Part shown: positions 51,338 through 60,225 of the stretch, piece after piece
Layout: every line of letters begins with the position of its first letter
How positions within the stretch are numbered: the first letter of the stretch is position 1
DNA from: Propionivibrio dicarboxylicus
Lineage (GTDB): Bacteria > Pseudomonadota > Gammaproteobacteria > Burkholderiales > Rhodocyclaceae
NCBI RefSeq assembly: GCF_900099695.1
Contig: NZ_FNCY01000002.1
Coordinates: 62,001-126,000, forward strand
Direction of reading: 5' to 3'
Length of the DNA stretch: 64,000 bases
The notes under the pieces: generated by a model
Told to the model about the DNA's origin: nothing
The model's database searches: none
What the model saw: the letters and a program-made list of their open reading frames with translations, nothing else
Made by a program: the position numbers and the translations under genes

Positions 51338-52008
51338 GCCAGGCGCTCCTCCTGACGCGGCGCCCGGCCGTAGTTCAGCTGTTCCGGCGCGTTGGCGCCC
51401 CCGGTCATGACAAACGCCAGCGCCTCCTCGACCGACCAGTCGATCGGCGTCGTTTCGGCAAGCGGAACGATTTCGATATAGCCCGATGTCGGATTCGGCG
51501 AGGTCGGCACGTAGACCGCCGCCAACTCGATGCCGCTGTCGGCATCGCGCATCAATTTCGTGACGAAACCCAGCGTCTTGAGTTGCGGCGACGGAAAATT
51601 GATCAGCACGACGCGTTGCCCTTGTACCGGCGGTGTCCTCAGCGTCTGCAGGAATCGCTTCGTTCCCGAATATACCGTCTGGATAATCGGCAGCCGGGCA
51701 AGCACGGATTCGAGCGCCGCAATCAGGCGCAATCCGGTCATGAACGACGTCAGCAGTCCGACGACATAGAGCGCACCGACCGTCAGCAGCAACGCGACAA
51801 CCGTCTCGACCCACGGATGCTGCAGCCATCCGGCCAAGGGCAGCGCGCTGGCGGAGGCGATGGCGCCCACTGCGCGCAGCAGCGGGCGCCCCGAATCGGC
51901 CAGCAACCGCAGGACGAACTCGAAGAGCATCCAGGTGATCCACAAGGGGGCGATCGTCATCAAGCCGATCAGCATCGTGCGCACCAGATGGCGCGGCGTT
52001 TCATGCAT
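51334..52008 (-). CDS. DUF502-family membrane protein
   Basis: 224-residue protein with two hydrophobic hairpins: HLVRTMLIGLMTIAPLWITW at the N-terminus and TVVALLLTVGALYVVGLLTS near residue 90, then a soluble C-terminal domain with RLPIIQTVYSGTKRFLQTLR and AVYVPTSPNPTSGYIEIVP, the signature of DUF502. Function unknown; widespread in bacteria and plants. Its end overlaps nhaR's end by four bases on the opposite strand. It lies 24 bp after the second TRAP dctM gene and may be co-transcribed with it. Confidence 0.88.
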   Translation of the reverse strand: MHETPRHLVRTMLIGLMTIAPLWITWMLFEFVLRLLADSGRPLLRAVGAIASASALPLAGWLQHPWVETVVALLLTVGALYVVGLLTSFMTGLRLIAALESVLARLPIIQTVYSGTKRFLQTLRTPPVQGQRVVLINFPSPQLKTLGFVTKLMRDADSGIELAAVYVPTSPNPTSGYIEIVPLAETTPIDWSVEEALAFVMTGGANAPEQLNYGRAPRQEERLA

Positions 52009-52032
52009 GCATGACCTCCACTGTGCGATCGC

Positions 52033-53316
52033 TCAATACCCCATCGCCTGCGGAATGAACAGCGAGATGGCCGGCACGTAGGTCACCAGCAAGAGCACGC
52101 CGAGCAGCCCGACATAGAACGGAAGCATGCTCTTCACCACCGCTTCGATCCTGAGTTTGGCGACGGCACTGCCGACAAAGAGCACCGATCCGACCGGCGG
52201 CGAGATCAATCCGATGCCGAGATTGACCATCATGATCATGCCGAAGTGCACCGGATGGACGCCGAGCGCGCTGACGACCGGCAACAGGATCGGCGTCAGG
52301 ATCAGGATCAGCGGCGCCATGTCCATCAAGGTTCCGAGCACCAGCAACATCACATTGATGCACAACAGAATGACATAAGGATTGTCCGACAAGGACGTGA
52401 ATAGCGCGGTGATCTCGGCCGGCAGCTGCATGAAGGTCATGATCTGCCCGAAGCCGGCGGCGAACCCGATCAGGATCATGACGATGGTGACGGTCTTGAC
52501 CGTGCGGTGAATGAGCTTTGGCAAATCGCGCCAACGGTAGTCGCGATAGACGAACATCGTCACGCCGAAGGCCCAGACACAGGCGACCGCGGCCGATTCG
52601 GTCGCGGTGAAGATCCCCGACATGATGCCGCCGAGAATGATGACCATCGTCATCAGCCCCCAGAGCGCATCGAGGACGATCCGGCGCGCCTGCGCCATGG
52701 GGATGACCTCGCCTTTCGGATAGCCACGCCGATACGCGAAAAACAGGCACAGCCCGGCAACTGTCATGCCGAGCAACAAGCCGGGCAGGATTCCCGCCAG
52801 GAAGAGGCTGGCGATCGACACCGAGCCGCCGGCGGCAAGCGAGTAAATGACGGCGTTGTGACTGGGCGGAATCAACACCGCCTGGACCGAGCCGCTGACG
52901 GTCACGGCCGTGGCGAAATCGCGCGGATAGCCCTTCTTCTCCATTTCCGGAATCAGCACAGTGCCGACCGAAGCCGTATCGGCGACGGAAGAACCGGAAA
53001 TGGCGCCGAAGAAGGTCGAGGCGAGAATATTGACGAGCGAAAGTCCACCGCGGATAAAGCCGACGAGAACGCTGGCGAACTCGACGAGCCGGCGGGCCAT
53101 GCCGCCCTCGGCCATGATCGCGCCGGCCAGGACGAAGAATGGAATGGCCAGCAGCGAGAACTTGTTCACGCCCGATCCGATCGCCACCATCAGCGCATCG
53201 AGCGGCAGGTCGATGACCCAGTAGCCGACCATCGAGGCGATGCAGAGCGAGTATGCGACCGGCACGCCGATCGCCAGCAAAACGGCAAGACTGCCAAGTA
53301 GAATCAATGCTTCCAT
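52033..53316 (-). CDS. TRAP transporter large permease, DctM family
   Basis: 427-residue, 12-helix permease of the second TRAP system. Signatures GAISGSSVADTASVGTVLIP near residue 93, IPPSHNAVIYSLAAGGSVSI near 135 and GLISPPVGSVLFVGSAVAKL near 356. The first glutamine-type substitutions seen in other DctM are absent; nothing odd was noticed. Starts 2 bp after dctQ, using GGAG within the dctQ end as ribosome site. Confidence 0.93.
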   Translation of the reverse strand: MEALILLGSLAVLLAIGVPVAYSLCIASMVGYWVIDLPLDALMVAIGSGVNKFSLLAIPFFVLAGAIMAEGGMARRLVEFASVLVGFIRGGLSLVNILASTFFGAISGSSVADTASVGTVLIPEMEKKGYPRDFATAVTVSGSVQAVLIPPSHNAVIYSLAAGGSVSIASLFLAGILPGLLLGMTVAGLCLFFAYRRGYPKGEVIPMAQARRIVLDALWGLMTMVIILGGIMSGIFTATESAAVACVWAFGVTMFVYRDYRWRDLPKLIHRTVKTVTIVMILIGFAAGFGQIMTFMQLPAEITALFTSLSDNPYVILLCINVMLLVLGTLMDMAPLILILTPILLPVVSALGVHPVHFGMIMMVNLGIGLISPPVGSVLFVGSAVAKLRIEAVVKSMLPFYVGLLGVLLLVTYVPAISLFIPQAMGY

Positions 53317-53318
53317 GG

Positions 53319-53837
53319 TCAGGACTCCTCGACGTTCTGATCAATCGTGCACACGGCACGCCGCGACTGCGACCCCGACACGATGCATTCAATGACAAAC
53401 ACGATCGTGCACAAGGCGCCGAGCGGAATCGGCAGATACGACAGACCGACGCGAACCGCCGGCAGGTCGGGCATGGTCTGATTCCAGGTCAGCAGGCACA
53501 GCTGCGCCCCCCAGATCAGGACGAATCCGGCCGCGCCCAGCATGAGCAGATTGACCAGCACGCCAAAGATTTTGCGCAGCAACGCCGGGACGCGGTCGGT
53601 CACCGCCGTCACGGCGATGTGGGCACCGGCCCGATAACTCGCCGCCGCGCCGAGAAAGGTGAACACGAGCATGCAGATGATTGCCACCGGCTCCGGCCAG
53701 CTGGCCGCCCGGTCAAGAACGTGGCGGGTGAACACGCCCCAGGGCACGATCAGCGCCATGACGACCAGCGACGCGCCGGAAATCCATATGCAGGAAAGAT
53801 AAATACGGTCGAGCAGCTTTGCAGTGACTTCACGCAT
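53319..53837 (-). CDS. TRAP transporter small permease, DctQ family
   Basis: 172-residue four-helix subunit. YLSCIWISGASLVVMALIVP (helix 1), PEPVAIICMLVFTFLGAAAS (helix 2) and the following AGAHIAVTAV motif are typical of DctQ. Located between dctP (60 bp upstream) and dctM (2 bp downstream). A UUCG-capped hairpin stands in the gap to dctP. Confidence 0.9.
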   Translation of the reverse strand: MREVTAKLLDRIYLSCIWISGASLVVMALIVPWGVFTRHVLDRAASWPEPVAIICMLVFTFLGAAASYRAGAHIAVTAVTDRVPALLRKIFGVLVNLLMLGAAGFVLIWGAQLCLLTWNQTMPDLPAVRVGLSYLPIPLGALCTIVFVIECIVSGSQSRRAVCTIDQNVEES

Positions 53838-53856
53838 CGACTACCTCCGGGTCTGG

Positions 53857-53876
53857 CTGGCGGCCGAAGCCGCCAG
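53857..53876 (-). repeat. Tetraloop hairpin between dctP and dctQ (second TRAP operon)
   Basis: On the - strand CTGGCGGC-TTCG-GCCGCCAG is a perfect 8-bp stem with a UUCG tetraloop, one of the most stable RNA hairpins. It lies 20 bp after the dctP stop and 19 bp before the dctQ start. There is no T-run, so RNA-end protection or processing is more likely than termination. Confidence 0.7.
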
Positions 53877-53896
53877 CGGTGGATGGGATAACGTCG

Positions 53897-54877
53897 TCAG
53901 TTGACGTCCTGGATACGGCGGATGAGATCGGCATAGGGACGGCCGTACTTCTCGCGCACCGGTTCGGTGGCGGCGATGAAAGCCTTCTTGTCCACATCAT
54001 CGACAAAGCTGATGCCCTTGGCCTTGAGGCTTTCCGTATCCTTGCGCACGCGTTCATCCCACAGCGTGCGCGCCTCGAACTGCGCCTCGCGCGCCAGGCG
54101 CCGGATGCGTTGCTGATCGTCAGGACTCAGCTTGTTCCAGGCGGCCTTCGAGAACACCAGGATTTCCGGCAGGATCAGGTGCTCGGTGCGGCTATAGACC
54201 CGGACGACCGAGTAATGGTTATGCGTCCAATAGGTCGGCTCATTGTTTTCAGCACCGTCGATCAAGCCGGTCTGCATCGCCGAATACACCTCGCCGCTGC
54301 CCATCGACACTCCCGATCCGCCCATCGCGTTCATCGTTTCGACGAACAGCGGATTGCCCATCATGCGGATCTTGAGGCCGCGCAGATCGCCCGGCGTCCG
54401 CACCGCGCGGTTGCTATACACGCTGCGCGAACCGGAATCCATGAACGCCAGCGCGACAAGGCGCGCCTGGCTGTCGGTGATCTTCTTGAGGATCTCGTCG
54501 CCGATCGGGCCATCGATAACCTTGCGCATGTGCGTCACGTCGCGAAACACAAACGGCATGTTGAAGACGTTCACCTCGGGAACGACGGGTCCCAGCGCGC
54601 CCAGCGACATCCGCTGGAACTGGATGGCGCCGGCCTGGGTCTGTTCGAGTGTCGACTTTTCATCACCGAGCACGCCGCCCGCGTACATCCGCACTTTCAA
54701 CCGCCCTTTGGTTTCGGCCTCGAGTTTCGTGCCGAGGCTTTTCACGGCCTCCACCGTCGGATAGCCGTTCGGATGCACGTCGGCCGCCTTGAAAGTCGCT
54801 TTCTGCGCCAGCGCTCCGCCGGCTGTGCACACGGCAACCGCCAGCACGGCACATTTCCATAACATTCGATGTTTCAT
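53897..54877 (-). CDS. TRAP transporter solute-binding protein, DctP family
   Basis: 326-residue periplasmic binding protein. Signal peptide ends CTAGGALAQ; the mature part has ADVHPNGYPTVEAVKSLG, GLKIRMMGNPLFVETMNAMG near residue 169 with the ligand-carboxylate Arg, and GLIDGAENNEPTYWTHNHYS near 208, the AENN form found in DctP proteins that bind sugar acids, sialic acid or C4-dicarboxylates. Starts ATG 54877 after AGGAGAAG. Nothing else nearby reveals the substrate. Confidence 0.92.
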   Translation of the reverse strand: MKHRMLWKCAVLAVAVCTAGGALAQKATFKAADVHPNGYPTVEAVKSLGTKLEAETKGRLKVRMYAGGVLGDEKSTLEQTQAGAIQFQRMSLGALGPVVPEVNVFNMPFVFRDVTHMRKVIDGPIGDEILKKITDSQARLVALAFMDSGSRSVYSNRAVRTPGDLRGLKIRMMGNPLFVETMNAMGGSGVSMGSGEVYSAMQTGLIDGAENNEPTYWTHNHYSVVRVYSRTEHLILPEILVFSKAAWNKLSPDDQQRIRRLAREAQFEARTLWDERVRKDTESLKAKGISFVDDVDKKAFIAATEPVREKYGRPYADLIRRIQDVN

Positions 54878-54904
54878 CTCTTCTCCTTGGTTATTTGGAT
54901 CGCA

Positions 54905-55129
54905 TTAATCCTGGCGATCGCCCGGGGGCGACGATGGCGCTCGCGCCGAACGAAAGACCGCGGGGCGATACGCCGACGCGTCCCCGGCCGGCGCTGACGA
55001 CCGTTTCTCCTGCGACGATTCCGGCTGGCGCCGATCGATCCACCTCCGTCCATTCGGCATATCGTGTGAGCGGATCGAGTCGTGAAGCCTGCGATCGCGC
55101 CCAGTGCGACGCTCGGTGTTGCTGGACAT
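54905..55129 (-). CDS. Small arginine-rich protein with RRxGxDRR motif
   Basis: 74 residues with no membrane segment. Start MSSNTERRTGRDRRLHDS then GRRWIDRRQPE; a repeated (E/D)RR-x-GRDRR-type motif and strongly basic charge. Similar short proteins with a GERR/GxDRR motif occur next to c-di-GMP and signalling genes in betaproteobacteria, but no function is known to me. A good ribosome site, AAAGGAGAA, lies five bases before ATG 55129, which is the main reason for calling it. The C-terminal third (Ala/Ser/Pro/Arg) may be less structured. It lies 28 bp upstream of the TRAP dctP gene. Confidence 0.6.
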   Translation of the reverse strand: MSSNTERRTGRDRRLHDSIRSHDMPNGRRWIDRRQPESSQEKRSSAPAGDASAYRPAVFRSARAPSSPPGDRQD

Positions 55130-55375
55130 GACGTTCTCCTTTCGCGTTGAGTGATTGCATAAACAGAAGCGGGCACGCCTATCGACACGGACGCACCGCG
55201 TGGCTAACAAGAAGCCGTGCCGCACAGCCCTATCGTAGGGATCGAAGGCGCCGGCGGCTTGACCCGGAACGCCATCCGCTTGACATCCCGCGCCATCCGG
55301 CCACGACCGGAACAGGCACAGGCCGCCACGTCGTGGAGGCGCCGAATCCGACGATAACCGACACGCTCATTCGCA

Positions 55376-56263
55376 TCAGTCGGCCGCGATACGCTCCATC
55401 CGAATGGCATTTTTCCCCGAGCGCTTGACCTCATACATCAGGCGATCGGCCACCTGGAGCATCGTGTCGAGCTGCGTTGCCGGCCGGCTGTAATAGGCGA
55501 TACCGATACTGAAGCTGATATCCCAGCCGCGCTCGCTCATGCGGCGGGCCAGTCTTTCGCTCAGATCGCGCGCATGACTGACCGAGGTCTCCGGCGTCGT
55601 ATCGAGCACGACCGCGACGAACTCGTCGCCGCCCATGCGTCCGATGACATCGGATGCGCGCGAGTTGGCCTCCAGTTCCCGCGCAATCGCCCTCAGGACC
55701 TCGTCACCGATGGCATGGCCCAGCACATCGTTGACCTTCTTGAATCCATCGACATCCATGAACATCACGGCGACAGGAACCTGGTTGCGAACGGCATAGG
55801 CAAGCAGGCGCTGCGTCGCCTCAAAGAAGCCGCGACGGTTGAGCAGTCCGGTGAGCCGATCCTTGCGCGCCAGTTCGCTCTCCTGGATGAGCAACTTGCG
55901 GATCTGGGCCAGGCCGAGCACCAGCCCGGAAAAGATCAGCGTGCGGGTCAGCCAGTTGAAGGACGCGGCCTGCAAGGATGAGGCCTGGTCGAGACTCATG
56001 ACGCGGTCGGAGACGTACCATACGCTCGTGCATAGAGCGGCCTGAAGCAATCCCATGGCGGTGCCATAGCGCCAGGTCACGACGATGACCGGCAACAGAA
56101 ACAGCAGATGGAATTCGTAGGCGGTGCCGGTCGCGTAGTGGATGCCGGCAATCAGCACCGTCGCCAGCACGGCCGTGAACAAGGCCAATCCACTCGGCGC
56201 CTGCGTGGGTAAGACGGTCATCGGATTTTTCCAGAGGCTCTGGCGATGATCCAGGCTAGTCAT
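55376..56263 (-). CDS. Membrane-bound diguanylate cyclase (GGDEF)
   Basis: 295 residues. About four helices between residues 25 and 120 form a membrane input region; a GGDEF domain follows with the intact active site GRMGGDEF (GGDEF at 211-215), the metal Asp in FMDVDGFKKVND, and an RxxD inhibitory site (RASD, 202-205) five residues before it, so product feedback is expected. Makes c-di-GMP from two GTP. ATG 56263 overlaps the end of the EAL gene by eight bases; GGAG lies eight bases upstream. A later ATG (56221) is possible. Confidence 0.92.
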   Translation of the reverse strand: MTSLDHRQSLWKNPMTVLPTQAPSGLALFTAVLATVLIAGIHYATGTAYEFHLLFLLPVIVVTWRYGTAMGLLQAALCTSVWYVSDRVMSLDQASSLQAASFNWLTRTLIFSGLVLGLAQIRKLLIQESELARKDRLTGLLNRRGFFEATQRLLAYAVRNQVPVAVMFMDVDGFKKVNDVLGHAIGDEVLRAIARELEANSRASDVIGRMGGDEFVAVVLDTTPETSVSHARDLSERLARRMSERGWDISFSIGIAYYSRPATQLDTMLQVADRLMYEVKRSGKNAIRMERIAAD

Positions 56264-57647
56264 CCTGGCGTCTCCAGGATCGATGGGGATCGTTGGCTGC
56301 CGGCACGCGGCGGGCCAGCCAAGCGAGCAGTTCGTCGGCCGTCATCGGCGGTGCGTAGTGAAATCCCTGGAACGCATCGACCCCGGCTGCCACGATCGCG
56401 ACCGCCTGAGCGGTGGTCTCGATCCCCTCGGCCACCACGCGCATGCCCAATTCATGAGCCAGGCGTGTCAGCGCAGTGACGATTGAATAGGTCCGGTCGT
56501 CGCCGGGAAGTCGGGCGATAAACGAGCGATCCAGCTTGATCTTGGTCGCCGGGATATCGCGCAGGCTGGCGAGCGAAGAATATCCCGTACCGAAGTCATC
56601 GATCGCCAATGAAATACCGGCCTTGCGTATCGCCCTGAGGTTCTCCCAGACAATCGTCGATGCGCCAAAAAAGGTCGACTCGGTCAATTCAAGCTCGAGC
56701 AGATCCGGCGGCAGCACGCTGTCATCGAGCATCCTGTTCAGCATCGACGAGAAGCTTGCCGAGCCGATTTGCGCAGCCGACACATTGATCGCCACCTTGG
56801 TCGGAAGGCCATGCGCCATCAACCATTCGGCGCGCCGGATGCCCAGCCTGAGCGCCCATTTTCCGAGCTGGACGATTTTTCCCGACGCCTCGGCAATCTG
56901 CACCAATCTCGCCGGCGCAACCGAATATTTCCAATCGCTGCCGCAACGCACCAGCGCCTCGACCGCCTCGATCTCCCCGGTCGCTGTCACCAGCGGTTGA
57001 TAAGCCTGTTCCAGGCTGTCCGCGTCGAGCGCGTCATGCAGCGCGTTTTCGATACGCAAATGTTCACGCGCGCCGACGACGACAAGCGCCTCGTCATCCA
57101 GGCCGCCGACATAAGCAATGCGGTCGCCGCCGTTTGTCTTGGCGAGGCTGCGGGCATGATCGGCGCGCGCCAGCACCGTCGACATCCTTTCGCCGTCACG
57201 CCAGAGCGCCAGACCAATGCTGGCCGACAGACGGAACGATTCGCCACCGATGCGCAAGGGCTTCCTGACTTCGCGCAACCAGGTGCGACAGTAGCGAATC
57301 GCCAGGCGGTGCGAACATCCCGGAATCAGCACCACGAACTCGTCATTGCCGACGCGGATCAACTCGCCCGCCGGCACCGCGGAAAGACGGATACGCTCGG
57401 CAACGATCCTGATGACGTGGTCGCCGCCAACGTCGCCGAGTGCGTGGTTGATGTGTTGAAAGCGATCCAGGTCCAGCCAGACCACCGCCAGATAACCGCC
57501 ATGCAGCCTGGAATGCAGAGCCATGGGTTCGGCGAGCTTCTGCATGACGCTGCGATTCCACAGGCCGGTCATGGCATCGCGCTCGCCCCCCCGCACGCCT
57601 TCGTGTCGTGATGACGGGTTGATTGTGGAGCTGATTGCCGTTTGCAT
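56256..57647 (-). CDS. GGDEF-EAL protein, probable c-di-GMP phosphodiesterase
   Basis: 463-residue cytoplasmic protein. Residues about 20-180 are a GGDEF domain whose active site reads GNDEF (100-104), so cyclase activity is doubtful. Residues about 195-455 form an EAL domain with all catalytic positions in place: EAL (230-232), INVSAAQ, LELTES, IDDFGTGYSSL, IKLDRSF, AEGIET and FQGFHY. It therefore likely hydrolyses c-di-GMP, with the GGDEF part perhaps binding GTP. ATG 57647 follows ACGAGGA; the open frame continues upstream to 58007 but overlaps an opposing gene. Operon with the cyclase downstream. Confidence 0.9.
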   Translation of the reverse strand: MQTAISSTINPSSRHEGVRGGERDAMTGLWNRSVMQKLAEPMALHSRLHGGYLAVVWLDLDRFQHINHALGDVGGDHVIRIVAERIRLSAVPAGELIRVGNDEFVVLIPGCSHRLAIRYCRTWLREVRKPLRIGGESFRLSASIGLALWRDGERMSTVLARADHARSLAKTNGGDRIAYVGGLDDEALVVVGAREHLRIENALHDALDADSLEQAYQPLVTATGEIEAVEALVRCGSDWKYSVAPARLVQIAEASGKIVQLGKWALRLGIRRAEWLMAHGLPTKVAINVSAAQIGSASFSSMLNRMLDDSVLPPDLLELELTESTFFGASTIVWENLRAIRKAGISLAIDDFGTGYSSLASLRDIPATKIKLDRSFIARLPGDDRTYSIVTALTRLAHELGMRVVAEGIETTAQAVAIVAAGVDAFQGFHYAPPMTADELLAWLARRVPAANDPHRSWRRQDD

Positions 57648-57776
57648 GAAATCCTCGTGCAGATCGTTTCGGACCCCAAGGATAGCCAGCGCCGGCCGGG
57701 GAAACTTGACCCAACGCGCCAGATGCTTGACTATCGATGCCATCTTCATCATTCCGGCTTCCCGACGCGATCTGGT

Positions 57777-58793
57777 ATGCAACAACCGGCAAGCACGCTG
57801 GCCACGCTTTGGCAAATCATCCTGCGCCTGATTGAAAAACAGGGACTCGACGCAGAACAGTTTTCCCGCGAACTCGGCATTAGCGCGGAAGTGCTGCGCG
57901 ACCCGACGGCGCGCCTGCCGAGTCGCCTGACCGACCGCGCCTTTGCCAAAGCCGAGGCCGTGCTTGCAGACCCGGCCTTTGCGCTGCGGGCGGCAGAATG
58001 CTGGCATCCGTCGAACCTCGGCATCATCGGCTTTGCCTGGCTTTCAAGCCGTACGCTGCATACGGGACTGAAGCGAATGGAGCGTTTTTCGCGGATTCTC
58101 GGCAGCCGTTTCAGCTACCGTTGCGCCATGGAAGATCGCGGACTCCGCTTCGTCTATAACCACGGTCGCGGCGATTGGGATGTCGGCCATGCCATGACCG
58201 ATTTTTCCCTGTCGATTCTCGTCGACATGTGCCGGACAAACATCGGCCACCGCCTGGAACCGCTCGAAGTCACGCTACGCCGCCCGGAACCGGCCGACAC
58301 GTCGCCGTGGCGGGACTATTTCGGCTGCAAGGTCCGCTTTGGCGCCGATGAAGACAGCTTTCTGCTGGATGGGGAAACCGCCAACGCACCGCTGCCGACC
58401 GTCAACGTGCCGCTGGCGAACACCTTCGACGCGATTCTCACCGAACAACTCGCCACCGTGTTCAACGACGATATCGTCAGTCGGTGCAAGGCCTTCCTGT
58501 TGCGGGAACTGACCTCGGGCGAGCCTTCCGCCGCCGCACTCGCGCTGGCGTTGTGCATGAGCCAACGCAGCCTGCAGCGGCGCCTCGCCGCGCTCGGCCT
58601 GACGTTCCAGGGCATTCTCGACGAGACCCGGCACGAACTGGCACGCCGCTATCTTGATGACAGCAGCAAATCGGTGACCGAGATCACCTTCCTGCTGGGA
58701 TTTTCCGAGCAGAGCGCGTTCACCCGGGCCTTCCGGCGCTGGAGCGGCATGTCACCGACCGGATACCGGGGCAACAGCGCGTTTGCGCATTGA
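57777..58793 (+). CDS. AraC-family regulator (OruR/ArgR-type)
   Basis: 338 residues. The N-terminal domain (WQIILRLIEKQGLDAEQFSR, WHPSNLGIIGFAWLSSRTL near residue 80) matches the Arabinose_bd-type regulators, and the C-terminal two helix-turn-helix motifs include ALCMSQRSLQRRLAALGLTF and EITFLLGFSEQSAFTRAFRR. Starts at ATG 57777, though the ribosome site is weak. Divergent from the EAL gene with 129 bp between. Targets unknown; a bidirectional terminator follows it. Confidence 0.88.
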   Translation: MQQPASTLATLWQIILRLIEKQGLDAEQFSRELGISAEVLRDPTARLPSRLTDRAFAKAEAVLADPAFALRAAECWHPSNLGIIGFAWLSSRTLHTGLKRMERFSRILGSRFSYRCAMEDRGLRFVYNHGRGDWDVGHAMTDFSLSILVDMCRTNIGHRLEPLEVTLRRPEPADTSPWRDYFGCKVRFGADEDSFLLDGETANAPLPTVNVPLANTFDAILTEQLATVFNDDIVSRCKAFLLRELTSGEPSAAALALALCMSQRSLQRRLAALGLTFQGILDETRHELARRYLDDSSKSVTEITFLLGFSEQSAFTRAFRRWSGMSPTGYRGNSAFAH

Positions 58794-58886
58794 ATTCCGC
58801 AAGCATCGGCCGGGCCGTTGCCACGCGGCAAAGCCCGGCGTTGCCCGGTGACATCGGCATGGCGAAACGATCGCTGCAAAGCCGAT

Positions 58887-58917
58887 AAAAAAAGCTCCGC
58901 ACATGGCGGAGCTTTTG
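58887..58917. terminator. Bidirectional intrinsic terminator
   Basis: AAAGCTCCGC (58891-58900) pairs perfectly with GCGGAGCTTT (58906-58915) across ACATG. T follows on the + strand (TTTT) and a longer run on the - strand (TTTTTTT). It lies between convergent genes: the AraC regulator (+) and the third TRAP operon (-). Confidence 0.85.
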
Positions 58918-58941
58918 GGTGATACCGATTGATTCGAACGC

Positions 58942-60225
58942 TCAGCGCGCCGTCATCCACTTGAGTGGCAAGGTGACGAGTTCGGGCACGAAGACGAGGA
59001 GGAAGAGCACCACCGTCTGCGCGATCATGAACGGCACCACCCCCTTGATCGCCCCGCTCATCGGAATCCGAGCCACGCCGCAGACGACGTTGAGCACCGT
59101 CCCGACCGGCGGCGTCACCAGTCCGATCGCGTTGTTGATCATGAACAGCACACCGAAATAGACTGGATCGATCCCCGCCTGCTTCAGCACCGGCATCAAC
59201 ACCGGCGTCATGATCAGGATCGTCGGCGTCATGTCCAGCGCCGTCCCGACCACCAAGACCAGCAGCATCAGCACGAAGGTCAGCAGCATCTTGTTGTCCA
59301 TGAACGGCTCGACCATCTGCGCCAGCTGTCCCGGAATGTCCGCCGCCGTGATCAGCCACGCCGATACCCCTGCCGCCGATACCAGGAACATGATTACCGC
59401 CGTCGTCTCCGACGCCCGCAGGAACAGGCTGAAGAGCTGCGATACCTTGATCTCGCGATAGATCACCACGCCAACGAAGAGCGAATAGGCCGCCGCAATC
59501 ACCGCCGCTTCCGTCGGCGTGAACACGCCGATCTTCAGGCCGCCGACAATGACGATCGGCAACACCAGCGCCCACGCCGCCTTACGCGTTTCCTCCAGCT
59601 TCACCTTCAGGCTCGTCTTCGCCTCGACGCGCATCTCGTCATGCTTCGTGCACCACCACCAGGCAAGCATGATCGAGGTTCCCATCAGCACCCCCGGCAC
59701 AATCCCGGCAATGAACAGCTTGGTGATCGACACCCCGCCGGTCACGCCATACAGGATGAAGCCGATCGACGGCGGGATGATCGGCGCGATGATGCCGCCG
59801 CAGGCGATCAGCCCGCATGAACGGTTGACGTTGTAGCCGGCATTGCGCATCAGCGGTACCAGCACCGAGGCCAGCGCCGCCGTGTCGGCCACCGCCGATC
59901 CCGACAGGGCCGCCATGATCACCGCCGCCATGACCGCGACATAGCCGAGTCCGCCACGGATGTGACCCACCCAGGCCATCGCCATCGTGATGATCCGCCG
60001 CGTCATCCCGCCGGCATTCATCAGTTCGCCCGCCAGCATGAAGAACGGGATCGCCATCAGCGGAAAATTGTCCGCCCCGGACACCAGGTTCTGCGCCAGA
60101 ATCTGCACGTCGAACGAGTTCAGGTGAATCATCAGCGACACGCCGCACACCAGCAGCGCAAACGCCACCGGCATGCCCAGCGCCATCAGCCCGAGCAGCG
60201 ACGTGATAAAGACTAATACGGTCAT
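58942..60225 (-). CDS. TRAP transporter large permease, DctM family
   Basis: 427-residue, 12-helix permease of the third TRAP system. MALSGSAVADTAALASVLVP near residue 104, IAPIIPPSIGFILYGVTGGVS near 150 and IGLVTPPVGTVLNVVCGVAR near 361 are the family signatures. ATG 60225 overlaps the dctQ stop (ATGA). Terminated by the hairpin at 58891-58915. Confidence 0.93.
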   Translation of the reverse strand: MTVLVFITSLLGLMALGMPVAFALLVCGVSLMIHLNSFDVQILAQNLVSGADNFPLMAIPFFMLAGELMNAGGMTRRIITMAMAWVGHIRGGLGYVAVMAAVIMAALSGSAVADTAALASVLVPLMRNAGYNVNRSCGLIACGGIIAPIIPPSIGFILYGVTGGVSITKLFIAGIVPGVLMGTSIMLAWWWCTKHDEMRVEAKTSLKVKLEETRKAAWALVLPIVIVGGLKIGVFTPTEAAVIAAAYSLFVGVVIYREIKVSQLFSLFLRASETTAVIMFLVSAAGVSAWLITAADIPGQLAQMVEPFMDNKMLLTFVLMLLVLVVGTALDMTPTILIMTPVLMPVLKQAGIDPVYFGVLFMINNAIGLVTPPVGTVLNVVCGVARIPMSGAIKGVVPFMIAQTVVLFLLVFVPELVTLPLKWMTAR

